From Siphonodentalium dalli (taxonomy: Eukaryota; Mollusca; Scaphopoda; Gadilida; Siphonodentaliidae), in contig CP136069.1 of the NCBI GenBank assembly GCA_032622095.1, positions 127,367,450 through 127,431,449 on the forward strand: a stretch of 64,000 nucleotides of DNA. The letters are read 5' to 3'. This document shows, in pieces, positions 52,953-64,000 of this stretch (position 1 is the first letter of the stretch; each line of letters begins with the position of its first letter). Both the position numbers and the translations under genes were made by a program. Below the pieces are notes generated by a model, which saw only the letters and a program-made list of their open reading frames with translations, had not been told where the DNA came from and searched no databases.

Positions 52953-55510
52953 TTACCGACTCCACTGGTAAAAACATTGACAATCAATCAGACATAATGC
53001 AAGAAGCTAGACATTTTTACGAAAATTTATATGCATCGAAAAACATAAACAATCTTGATATTCATACTATTCTTGAAAAAGACCATACAATATTGTCCCA
53101 CGACACTGCCAACAGTATAGAAGGACCAATAACTCTAATTGAACTAACTTGTGCGTTGAAGCGATCGCAAAATGATAAATGCAGCGGACTAGATGGATAC
53201 CCATATGAGTTTTGGAAAATTTTCTGGCTTGACTTAGGCCCAATTCTATATGAATCACTCAATGAAGCTTATGATAAAGGGGAACTCTCAATCACCCAGA
53301 AACAAGGATTAATTACTCTGATCCCCAAAAAGGATAAAGAAAGACATCATTTGAAAAATTGGCGACCAATTTCACTGTTGAATATATCTTACAAATTAGC
53401 TTCTTCATGCATAGCTGAAAGATTAAAACGTGTTCTACCATATATAATAAGTGATGATCAAACGGGATTCTTAAAAAATCGCTACATCGGGGATAATACT
53501 AGACTTATCTATGACCTTATTCACGAGACGAAATTGGCCGGTAAACCTGGGTTACTGCTCCTCCTAGACTTCGAAAAGGCTTTTGATTCAGTATCATGGA
53601 AATTTATACATAAATGCCTTAACTTTTTTAATTTTGGAGATGCCATGAAGAGGTGGATTTCCATATTTTATACGAATATCAACTCATCTATTTTAATAAA
53701 TGGGCATATATCTCAGAGTTTCAAACTATATCGTGGCTGTCGACAGGGTGACCCAGTCTCGCCGTATATTTTTTTGATATGCGCGGAAATCTTAGCTATT
53801 ATGATTAAGTCCAATGGCCGCATTAAAGGTATCAACCTCGGCAATTTAGAATACAAAATTACACAGTATGCAGACGACACGACTCTCATCTTGGACGGTA
53901 ACGAAGAAAGCCTCAGGGAAGTATATACTGTTTTAAACTCATTTGCAGATTATTCAGGCCTGAAAATTAACAATAGCAAATGTCAGGCGTCGTGGATTGG
54001 CTCTTATACGGAGCGTACGGATATTATATGCCCAGATCTTGGACTAAAATTTGATAGTACTTTCAATCTCCTTGTAATATACTTTGACACCAACCTTGAC
54101 AAAATGGATATCAATTATGATAGAAAACTTACTGAAGTCAAACGTTTGATAGCAACATGGAAACACCGGTTACTTACACCCATTGGTCGAATAACGGTGA
54201 TAAAATCACTAATACTCCCAAAATTAACGCACCTTTTTGTAGCTCTACCAAATCCCAGTAATATTTTTTATGAAAAATCTTGACACAACGCTCTTTAATT
54301 TTCTCTGGAACTCGAATCGATCACACGCAAAGTGATTTGTCAAGATTATAAGAACGGCGGATTAAAAATGGTTGATGTAAACAAATTTATGCTGTCCATG
54401 AAAATAACATGGGTGAGGCGCCTCGTAACCAAAAGTGCCAAATGGATCCCCTTAACAGATATACCTTTACGCGATGACCCTATGTTCCTTACTTATGACT
54501 ATTCCTACATAGAAAAACAGGCACAAAAATTAACCAATCCTTTTTGGCATGATGTCCTGATGGCATTCACAAAATTTCTAGAGAAAGACAGAAACAATCG
54601 CAAAATATCAGGATGTACGTTATGGAATAACCCAAACATAAAGCAGTACGGAAAAGTAATAAATTTCACCTCCTGGCGAGAAAAAGGGATTATATTTTTA
54701 AATAATATGCTGGACGATAATGACCGCTTTCTTACACGAGACGATTTACTAAAGATTTATAACATACGCACAAACTTCATCACTCTTAATAACATTCAAC
54801 ATCAAATAAAACTACTCACAAAAAAACTTGACCAGCCTATAACTCGAACTTGCAGCCCCTTTTTACCAAATAATTTCATTAAACTGCTTAAAAACAGTCG
54901 AGGAGGACAGGACTTTTATAACATCTTAGTCGATATTCCAACTTCTACAGTAGCACACAGAAAATGGCAAGCGTTTTTTCCTGACAACACAATTCAATGG
55001 TGTAAACTAGATAAACTACCCTTTCTCACGACGCCTGACACAAAGCTACAATTCCGAATAAACTCACGAATATTATCAACTAACAAGTTTCTTAAAATGT
55101 CCAATCTACGAGAAGATGATAAATGCGATAGATGTAAAAGCGAGACAGAAGACATCTCCCACATATTTTGGAACTGTGTTCACGTTCAGAAATTCATTAA
55201 GGAACTCAGCGATTGGGGTAAAATTAACAGCATTGATCTCTGTCCCCAGCAGATGACAATGATTCTCGGTTCATCACCAACGAATCCGAACTTTCTAACG
55301 AACATGCTGTGGCTTCTAATTAAACAATACATTTATAGGACCAAATTCAAGCCAATTAACTTATCGCTAAATGTTTTCCTCAAAGAATTGAATTATAGAT
55401 ACCAATGTGAGAAGTATACCGCACGATGCCAATCGAAACAACAAGAATTTTCGAAAAACTGGTCCCTTTTAGAAAAGGCCATAAATATACGCACGAGTCA
55501 ACACAAATAA

Positions 55511-56934
55511 ACTTGTCCTGAAAATTTTCTCTTCACCAGTTCAAAAACTCACTTAATTACTATACCCAAGAAATACTATTATCGCCCCAATACCACAACG
55601 CCGTCTATAGTTAGATGTCGTACCCGGGGATGTGGCGTGTGGGGGGGGGGTTGTCTCCCCCCCAGCAGAGAGCTATATTTTCAATAGTTGGAAATTTCAT
55701 ACCTGCCACAACGAAATTTCACACCAACAATAGGTTGAACATGTTCTTGTAGTTTGATTATAAAACAATTTATTGGGGGAATTTATTGTTTTTCGACCAA
55801 TATTTGCATATGTTCCTATTTTTGGTCAAATTTTTTGACAGAAATGGTCATCAGTTGGAAATTTTCCAACCTTAGGGGGGTGACAGGTTGGAATTTCCAA
55901 CACTTGGAAAGCTTGTGTCCTGGTCTCTCCCCCGTGGCCAGTCAAAAACTTCTAGTTAATTTAAGAAAACAATATTGTCATACAATTGGTCAACATTGTC
56001 ATTGGAATTGTCATCAGTTGGAAAAATTTCCAACCTAAGTGGGGGTGTAGGGTTTGAAATTTCGAACAGTAGGAAGGCTTGAGGCTAGTCTAGATGTTAG
56101 GATTTTGCGATTTTCTTGTTCAGATTTCAAAATTTTCGCACACCGGGCCGAACCATGGTCGGCCCGGTGTGTCATTGCCCCATTCACATGGCCAATACAA
56201 AACTGCTAATTAGTTTAGCAAAACAATATTTTTCTACATTTGGTCAAACTTGTAGACATAAATGGTCATCAGTTGAAGAATTTTCCAACCTGAGGGGGAG
56301 TATGAGGTTTGAAATTTCCAACACTAGGAAAGCTTCAGTTGAGGCCAGTCTTGATGCTAGGATTTGCGATTTTCTTGTATAGTTTTCCAAATTTTCTCAC
56401 ACCGGGCCGAACAACCATGGTCGGCCCGGTGTTTCCTGGTCTGTTGTCGGTAGCTGTGTGCATTTGTCTGGAATTAGATCACTAGTTGTTTTTTTTGGGG
56501 GGCAATTTTCAGGTTAAAAATCTTAATGTTCTCATACTGGGAAAATAGAAGCATGGCTTATGAATATATAGGAAATTAGGCCTGAGCATGAGGTACAAGG
56601 GGGGGGGTGCAAATGGAAATATGCAAAAAGTTGTGTTGGTACGATTCCGACTCAAGGGGGGGGGGGGGGTGCAAATGGAATTATGCAAAAGTATTGTCGG
56701 TGTGATTCCGACTCAAGGGGGGGGGGTGCAAATGGAATTATGCAAAAAGTTGTGTTGGTGTGATTGCGACTCAAGGGGGTGGGGTGCAGTTGGAAATTCC
56801 CAAGGTGGACACCCCCCAGCGGAGACCCTCTAGCTACATCCCTGGTCGTACCGATGCGCCGTACACAGGAACAAAGTTCAAAAGATTTAAAATCTGGATT
56901 ACTATATCAAATGAACACATTATTCGATTTAGGA
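55511..56934. repeat. Short repeats in element 3, no gene
   Basis: CATCAGTTGGAAATTTTCCA ACCT(T/G)AGGGGG recurs near 55850, 56010 and 56265. A 14-base-arm palindrome, CACCGGGCCGA...TCGGCCCGGTG, occurs at 56138-56172 and 56400-56433. GACTCAAGGGGGGGG-TGCAAATGGA recurs four times between 56595 and 56790. G-runs at 55641 and 56650 may be assembly-sensitive. Confidence 0.7.
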
Positions 56935-57426
56935 GGGTGGGTTAATTTTTTGGAAATATCTCGGCTTGTTGGATATCATTGCTTGTGATGTTGATATTAT
57001 AAATCAGGTATATAATGCTGAAAATTTTGATGCACCACTGAGAGCTTTATACCAAAAAATGAAAACATTTATAGGAAATCTTTTGGAAAACCTTTTTGAA
57101 AAAGCACTGCAATTTATGCATTTTATTGAATTTTTCACAAAAATTGTTGGATAATATAACGTTTTGCACATCATAAATGTTAAGCAACCCAGATAGAATA
57201 AATATCTGATATTCAAGTATATTTTATTCAACATCTGTCTTATTTTATTGGTTATACTGAAATTTGCAGGTCAAAAACACCAAAAAGGTCAAACAAATAT
57301 ATTTTCCACCTGCTCCGCCCTGGATACCTCAGTGTTTTGGAACCCCCATGAGGCAAGGATAATTGGAGATAGCGTCAAAATTTATACCCTTTCGTGTAAC
57401 ACTACATTCATCTGGGGGCCGGTCTA

Positions 57427-59252
57427 ATAGTCAATTTTCAATAATTAATACAACCCGTATAAAAAATATTTCGCAATAAATATGTTTTTGAATTGTTCAT
57501 ATGCATAATGGCTTTAACTGGATATATTTAGATTATCGGAACACCGCGAAAAAGACCCTAACATCAGTACAGCAATTAAATTAACATGGCGGTTTGCGGT
57601 CCAAAATACACATATTATTCGCTTTTGAATTTTTCTCAGTATCGAAATAGGTCGATAAATATCTGAACTACCTCTCTACGAGCATTGTGTAACTCAAAAA
57701 GAAGCATTGAAGTAATGACAAATACAACTGTATATATGGTGGTTGGGTCCCAAACAAGTGGTTATTATTGTTAATAGTAACCACTTGATTTTCGAGTTAT
57801 CCATCGTACACCCGCAATTTGTCTGTTTGAGCACGAGGACGTGGCCCACATCTCCAAAAATTGACAAACTTAAAAAATCGATATCTGATCACTCTGAGCT
57901 TTGATGGGTGGGTTCCTCGACTCGAATCAAATATTTTTACCACCAAAGCCAAAGAAATGGTAATTTAGGAGCGTCTAATCGGATTGAATACCTTTAAGTT
58001 TACCATGCAAAAGAAGAACGACAGATGCTTTAAATCAACATCAGTCGTATTGCAGAGAAATCAACACAATCATCAATAATTAAAAATGATAAACATGAGA
58101 ACGCTCTTTATTAACTACCGTTTTGGGCGATGGAAGAATTGATGCTCTTTATAGTGGACGATAATTGTAAATTGTGCAAGGCTGAAAATTTCCTCTTCAT
58201 GAACTCGATATCAGGACATCGAAATCTCCTATTAAAGGGCCCATATGCACGATCTAATTATAATCTTGTATTTATAACGTATAAATAGTGATACAATAGC
58301 TGAATTGGTCACTTTCACCGGGTTTTTGTGCTACAGTTTTTACCCAGTTTCCCGAAATTGTGATAAAGTTACCCAGCGCAATACATTCCATTAAAGCAAC
58401 CAACGATGCATTCTTCGCGATCAAAATGACCATCTCCACTAATATTTCTTAATTTATAATCAGTTGAGGAAACTGAACAGTATTTCCTGAGAGGTTATGC
58501 TAAATACAATGTAAATGGATAACTAATTATGAGGCTCCGAACTTAGATAAAGTCCAAATTTTGAGGCACATAACTCGAACAATTGGAAACGAATCTGGCA
58601 AAGGTTTTCCGTTCTGTAATCTACAAAATTGGTATAACAAGGAAGGAACATTTGAAATGGAATTTCCTTGAAATTCCATAAATTGAGTATTTACCAACTT
58701 TTCACAAAATTCACCAATATCCTGTTTCTTGATTCTTTTTTATTTCTAGTATGTTATAAATAATGGGTTAGTGTACTTATTCCTGCTAATTACTGCTAAG
58801 AGAAATTGACACAATGTGTAAGTTGTGTTGCGATAAGATATGAGGTTTGGCACTTTTTTCTCACAAATGCCACCAAATGCACTGGATAAAAAATACTCTC
58901 GGGGATGTAACTCTAAAATATTTTCTTATCAATGGCTGGTCATTAAAAGTTACATATATTTCTCATAGATTTACAGGGAGAAGAAAGAAATGGATATGCT
59001 GATATTAATTAAGTTATACTTATATGTAGATTCAGCGTCTCCAGTAAATTTATATAGAGCCTAAACTTTCTTTATTCAATCAACATAGATATTTGTTATT
59101 AATAACACCTTCATTGTTCCTTTTAATAAATATACAACATAGTTGGACGCAAGCGTGGTTTTGTTTGAAAAGAGATCACATGACGTGATCGCTATTTTTT
59201 ATTCCTGCTGGTCGGGATAATTTTATAAAAACAGTTAGTTCCCGTGCACCGC
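57427..59252. other. No gene seen
   Basis: The stretch is AT-rich. It has one inverse AATAAAGAGCGTT at 58100-58112 and a variant at about 58143. No exon with family resemblance was found on either strand. Confidence 0.5.
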
Positions 59253-59269
59253 ATTAATAAAGGAAAAGG

Positions 59270-59598
59270 ATCGCTTTTCGGCCTTTTGGCTAAGATCAAA
59301 GTGTAGGGTCTGTTCCCAGCTGGCGGTGAACAGGGTCGCTATGCTTTGATCGAGCCCATACGGTGAGATACGTCCCCGATGGTGGTTTCCCCACACGAAG
59401 GGACTTCCACTGAATGGGTTCGCAGCTGAGGAGGACGAGTGGTCCCGACTTACTGACTGACTGTCCGCTTCTTGCGGGGACTGACGCCCGACGGGCACTT
59501 TGACCATCTCGTAAGGGTGGGCCACCTCTGTCAGGGGGTGCTCAGCCGATAAGAGTGGTCCGCAATGGTTTAAAAAAATAAATAAATAAAGGAAAAGG
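59270..59598 (+). repeat. U2-snRNA-headed SINE-like repeat, copy 1
   Basis: It starts ATCGCTTTTCGGCCTTTTGG CTAAGATCAA, the 5' end of U2 snRNA including stem I, and keeps a GTGTAG-GTCTGTT branch-recognition-like stretch. After about 45 bases it departs into an unrelated body (CGAGCCCATACGGTGAGATA) and an A-rich tail (AAAAAAATAAATAAATAAAGG). It lacks U2 stem-loops II-IV and the Sm site, so it is not a working U2 gene but a repeat with a U2 head. Confidence 0.75.
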
Positions 59599-59910
59599 AT
59601 CGCTTCTCGGCCTTTTGGCTGATATCAAAGTGTTGTATCTGTTTCCTGTTGGCGGTGAACAGGGTCGCTATGCTTTGATCGAGCCCATACGGTGAGATAC
59701 GTCCCCGACGCTGGTCCCTCCAGACGAGACTTCCGCTGTATGGGTTCGCAGACTGACTGACTGACTAACTGTCCGCTTCTCGCGGGGACTGACGTCCGAC
59801 GGGCACTTTGACCATCTCGTAAGGCTGGGTCATCTCTGACGGGATACTCAGCCGACAAGAGTGGTCCACAATTACCCCGGGCTGTTAAAAACTAAATTAA
59901 TAAATAAAGG
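59599..59910 (+). repeat. U2-snRNA-headed SINE-like repeat, copy 2 (tandem)
   Basis: It starts ATCGCTTCTCGGCCTTTTGG CTGATATCAA with a GTGTTGTATCTGTTT stretch closer to U2 than copy 1. The body matches copy 1 with small indels (a GACTGACTGACTGACTAACT run) and the tail is AAATTAATAAATAAAGG. Both copies are preceded by AATAAAGGAAAAGG, so they form a head-to-tail array. Confidence 0.75.
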
Positions 59911-62900
59911 AAAGTTTACCTTTCCATGACTGGAGCTTCCTGACATTTTGCGAAAACCCTGTGCGAATGCATTCTCTTATATATGCGAGTCTCCCATATG
60001 GAGCCTCATATTTTTATGAGAATACATTGGCCTAAAACTATTTATATTGTCAGCCAGTGCATTCTCGTAGATATATGCGAGGCTCCTTATGGGAGACTCA
60101 TGCATAACATAATGCATTGGCACAGGATCTTTAATGCTGCACCAGCGCAGATCCCGTCATGAAATATTACCCTTGTTTTGAACAGATTCCAAAACCATTA
60201 AATCGCTGCATTATACCAAGAGATAACCAAACTGTTAGTCATCTACTTTCTTGATATATTCGATATATAGAGGATGCCGCATTATTTTAACATGTATGGG
60301 CAATGTACTAGAGTAGCTCATGGTGGTTTTGTATGCACTTGTATGTCCAGAGCAAAACTCTTCATGAATCCACTAATTGAAGGTACACGAACAATATTTG
60401 GTTGGTAACACATTTCCCATTGACGGCGAAATGGGTCAAATGGCCACGCCCCTTTTTGCGCGAAGTACTACCACCCGTCGTGACTATATCTGCAGAACCG
60501 TTGGACATAGGGGGTCGTGTGACCACTCAAAATGTGCGGAATGGCCACATTATGGGGGGTCAGTAATACATTTTCATATCCAAAAGTCAATGCTATTTAA
60601 GATAATTGCCAAAAACCAAAAGAAAATCCATTTTTGAGGGCCTGAACCCCAATTTTGGGATTCAGCACTTTTATCTCAAAGTTGAGCCCCCAATTATAAT
60701 TTTATTGACCTATATCCATCGGTGCCACATACAGGTATCATTTCTGATATTTTCTGTACCATTATCGGATGGGATTGACCTTCAGGGAGCTCTTGACCCT
60801 GCAAATAAGGTTTTTGGATGGAATATATTGGTCGTAGAATGAAAAACATATATTTTCCCAATAACAAAGATGTTGAGGAAATCATCAATTGCAGGGTATT
60901 TGATCAGTAACCTAAAACTCCTACAAAAAGGTTACCTGGTGATATAATTTGAATGTAGTTCATCTTTTGTTATCTAGATTTCATGGCCTTTGATGTGAGA
61001 TGGTTGCCAATATGGTTATACATGGAATGACATATACATGTATCACATTAGCAATATACATGTAAATGAGTTCAATGTGTTATTTTCTTTAAACTTATGG
61101 GAGAACAGGGTGTTTTTATGGTATTCTAATGTTGAATTGAATTATACTCAGCCCACAAGCAGGTTTAGTGATGTTGAGTTACTACAATTTTATCAATCAG
61201 TATGATTCGGTAGTCGAGCAGGTTGTGTCTTTATCAGTCCCACATCAATTTTGATTGGCTGCATCACCATTTTGTATAAAGGTTCTACAATTTCCCTAAC
61301 ACGTACATTATTTTAGAACAAATAATGGCTAGCCTGACATGATCGCCTATATTTATATCCTGATATATGTATATGTATATGTACACGTAGATGTATATTT
61401 GCCCTAAATTATTTCTGGTTCAAATTTGGGAGTTTGTAAGAAAATAAGTCATAAGAAAGATGCAGTTGCAGTAATATTAAAATATATTGTCCTGTTCAAA
61501 ACTAACAAATACATGTCTATTGATTATTGGTGTGCTATCCAGTAATAAAGACTAAAATAATCTTCAGATTATTTTATCAGTCCAGTTATAATAAATCCAC
61601 ACATTAAAAATATAGGGCTTCCATACATACAGAATATTTTCCAACTTGACAATCGTTCCTTGTGTTCAACTGAGTGAGGTTCATGGAAATTTATTTGGCA
61701 AGCTTGATTCTAAAGTGTCTAGCTTTATGGGCTTGAAATTCCGAATGCAATCCTGTTGCGTTGTGATCTCAGAGTGAGTTGGAAGAAAAATACAAGCATC
61801 AGTTGATATGCAGATATAAATACATACAAATCTACATTCTGCAGATAGCCATGCATGCTATGCAATCCTCCCTCATATTTCAACTTATCAAGGAAAAATG
61901 ATCACATTACCAATGACTATGATAGTCAGATGTTTTTGTAGATTTTGTAGATTTGTGGATGTTGTGGATGTTGTAGATTTTGTAGATTTGTGGATGTTGT
62001 AATGCAATATAGATCTCCATTATAGTTGCACAAATTAGTTTTCATTTCGTCCCTTTAAATTGACTTTTATTTTTTATGTATGTATGCCACTCTAAAAATA
62101 TCAGAAAAAGTACTGTAAACCGTTTGGTTTGATGTTATAGGCACAGGAGATATATATATATATATTTTACATGTCAAATATTGTGAACCCTGCAGATACG
62201 TGTATGTGTGTGAGTCGCCTTATGTGTGTGATGTACATGCAATAACTACATGTATATTCTAGTGAAATTTATGGTCTGCACTCTGCAGTATTTCAAAAAC
62301 ACGCTATGGCCATGCCTACATATACATATGTACACTGATTCTAACACAATGATTGTCAGGTTATAATCTATGTTTGAGGAAAGTTACTATGTATTTTTCA
62401 TCTGTGTTGCATTTGTCAATATTAATGGGTCCCAGGAGCCCAGATATTACCAGTGCAGAGCCCATTTAATTTTCATGAGACTGGTGGACTTTATGTCTAT
62501 ACTCCTAAATAAACATGACTCTGAGTCTTATCAGACCAAGACGGTATTGTGTAGGTTTTACTATAATTATATTTTGAAAAGACTCAACCATTATTTTTCC
62601 ACTACCCTATATATTACAATATATTCATTTGGCAGTATTCATCCCAAGTTTAGTGGTGATGCTAATAAATTTGGTATGATAGTCAGGTAGAGCAAAGCGA
62701 TCTGAACAAATCGAGGATAAGCCACTATGTGTAGTGTACATTAAAAAACATGTATATTGTGAAATATTTTAATAATGGGTGCTGGTTTTTACAAACTGGC
62801 CATAATTGAGATGACTATTCCTGTTGTTTACCAAACATCAGCGTACGCATTAAATATTTTGAAGTATATGTGTTCTTGAATGTTTCATACAGACACTGAC

Positions 62901-64000
62901 TTTTGCCCAAATTGCTCGGATTAGCCAAACAATGGAAAAAGAACCAACTTTAGGTAAAATGATTGTACTATTTCTTAACAGAATCGCCTTGACCTACAAA
63001 CATCGATCATAGCAATCCAGCAGTACCCATCAGCAAAATATAAAATTAGCAGGACCACTTAACCTGCAGTGGTATTGAAAATGAAAATAAATAAGTTATG
63101 AGGGCTATTAGCTATTATGAAGAATTATGTTAGTGAAATTATAGACCCTCATCTTCTCCAACCTGCAACTATCATGGCCAACCAAAACTAATGTGGGACT
63201 GACAAAGGCTCATTCTACTATTGATTGAATAGTGATTATTCCATCATTTCCTAAAACTTTTTGTAAGATGAGGTGTCCTTTTGGAAGAATTGATTACTTC
63301 TGAAATATATACTGGTAGATATGGTCATCTCTCATCTGATTACAACATGTTTTTACTATGCCCAGATGCAATACCCATTTTAAGATCGCAACATGTGGCT
63401 GCTGCATGAGGCAAACAGCTGGTCATTCCATTTAGTAAAAGTGTTTAGCATGTTTCATAGCTTAGTCACTTAAATCAGATCAGCTGTTAAATGTTGATAA
63501 AAAATTTTGAAAACCTGTTTTGTTCAATCTGTACATTTCTGTTGATTAGAGCACAATTGTTACCTGATTTTTGATAAAGCATACCAGTTTCCAAGGCATG
63601 TTCAGTCGGGAAGAGCTCATGTTGTGTGTCGGGGCCAACACATCCTCAGCAGTAATTTGCAATTTGCAATTTGCTATTTGCTTCACCCGTGGTAGTACAG
63701 TCTCACGCCATATACATGGCGTGAGACTGTACGACCACGGGTGAGGCAAATAGGTATACAAGAAGTGATGTATGATCATGGATGTAACGAACATGATTAC
63801 CAGGAGTGACTGTATGGTCATCGGTGTGGTGTATATGTATATCTTTAGTGGTTATATAGCTATGCATGTGGCAAATAAATATACATGGAGTGACTGTATG
63901 GCCTATGGTGAGGCGAATAGGTATACAAGAGGTTACTTTGTGTTCATGTATGTAGAATATGTATACAGGTCGTGTGAGGTGTAGGAGTATACCTGATGTG
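59911..64000. other. No gene seen; short repeats
   Basis: CATTCTCxTATATATGCGAG-type blocks occur at about 59969 and 60060. A GTAGATTTTGTAGATTTGTG GATGTTGTG repeat lies at 61936-61998 and a TA run at 62151-62166. The inverted partner of 49128-49290 lies at 62865-63070. Degenerate GGTATACAAG repeats run from 63750 to the end. Open frames at 60377-60637 and 62370-62690 show no family resemblance. Confidence 0.5.
63673..63753. repeat. Perfect-type hairpin
   Basis: The arms CTATTTGCTTCACCCGTGG ... TCTCACGCCAT and the inverse meet at ATATACAT, with one or two mismatches in about 36 bases. It is followed by degenerate repeats of the arm sequence (GTGAGGCAAATAGGTATAC). Confidence 0.8.

Larger units (their letters stand above)
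51262..55510 (+). pseudogene. L1/Tx1-like LINE ORF2, 5'-truncated, interrupted and frameshifted
   Basis: The upstream part (51270-51360) encodes RAKWIEQGEKPTKYFLNLEK. After the 51367-52952 insertion the reverse transcriptase continues at 52970-54283 with GLDGYPYEF, DFEKAFDSVSW, GCRQGDPVSP and QYADDTTL. The C-terminal part at 54332-55510 ends with a CDRCKSETEDISHIFWNC zinc-knuckle-like motif and a basic tail. Two frame breaks lie between about 54275 and 54335. No endonuclease domain is present, so the copy is 5'-truncated. The YADD catalytic motif is intact but the copy is dead. Confidence 0.85.
49354..57426. mobile_element. Element 3: composite transposon with about 0.5-kb inverted repeats
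   Basis: The left repeat 49354-49830 (TAGACCGGCCCCCAGATGA...) is mirrored at 56935-57426 (...TCATCTGGGGGCCGGTCTA). The ends may carry a TA duplication, but the class is not certain. Inside are a palindrome with a TE gene fragment (49835-51262), an inserted LINE (51262-55510) containing another element, and GC/G-rich short repeats (55.6-56.9 kb). Divergence of the arms and broken genes show age. Confidence 0.65.

Noticed and set aside
54289-54301. AACGCTCTTTAAT as another copy of the recurring motif
   Set aside because: It lies in the LINE coding sequence (TTLFNFLW) and differs at the end; it is explained by the protein.
59270-59910. Functional U2 snRNA genes
   Set aside because: Only the first part of U2 is present; the Sm site and later stem-loops are missing and the remainder is a different sequence.
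60377-60637. 86-codon frame with Cys/His residues
   Set aside because: There is no recognisable domain, it sits in repeat-like DNA, and no splice signals match the host gene phase.

Overview
The window is nuclear DNA of a multicellular animal. It has spliced genes, a modular ADAM/ADAMTS-type gene with mucin-like and thrombospondin exons, Helitrons, non-LTR retrotransposons, a U2-snRNA-headed repeat and a complete Maverick/Polinton. An invertebrate, perhaps a mollusc or another lophotrochozoan, fits best, but that is inference. Almost the whole window to about 49.1 kb is one host gene on the + strand, whose introns are filled by mobile elements.

Host gene. Exons that agree in phase lie at 1915-2050, 21602-21715, 22760-22781, 24955-25449, (41498-41656), 42471-42737, 43612-43923, 45713-45838 and 48949-49104. 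They encode the end of an M12B protease-type domain with disintegrin-like and Cys-rich parts, then repeated Thr-rich linkers ending in a six-Cys module, then a TSP1 domain. The catalytic exons lie upstream of the window and the 3' end was not found.

Mobile element 1 (2648-18831) is a complete Polinton of 16.2 kb with 1.1-kb terminal inverted repeats, AG...CT ends and a 6-bp target duplication (TGCGCA). It sits inside a Helitron inside a host intron. Its + strand carries a packed morphogenesis block: packaging ATPase, two small proteins, integrase with chromodomain, a membrane protein, penton-like protein, a small protein, major capsid protein and adenovirus-type protease. Its - strand carries PolB, in two exons, and two genes I did not expect in such an element: a TATA-binding-protein homologue and a tandem PC4-like protein. 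These suggest the element brings its own transcription-initiation and ssDNA-binding factors. A further + strand cargo gene (11285-11917) has no recognised function.

Mobile element 2 (28503-41233) has Polinton-type ends (AG...CT, 6-bp duplication AACGCA) but about 4.7-5.0 kb inverted repeats, and only one convincing gene in its 1.7-kb centre. That gene (35684-36220) is a clear paralogue of the Polinton cargo gene. Its left end is rearranged: a 1.1-kb inverted copy of the right-hand host flank is embedded between two copies of the element end. I regard the TBP/PC4-bearing Polinton and this giant-TIR relative carrying the same cargo gene as the main discovery in the window.

From 49.3 to 57.4 kb there is a third element with about 0.5-kb inverted repeats. 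It holds a fragment of a TE-borne gene in a palindrome, a broken L1/Tx1-like LINE, and a Harbinger-like 1.6-kb element nested in that LINE. From 57.4 to 64 kb I find no gene. This stretch has two tandem U2-snRNA-headed repeats (59.27-59.91 kb), short repeats and a hairpin. A 12-13-base motif, AATAAAGAGCGTT, recurs across elements 1 and 2, the Helitrons and host introns.
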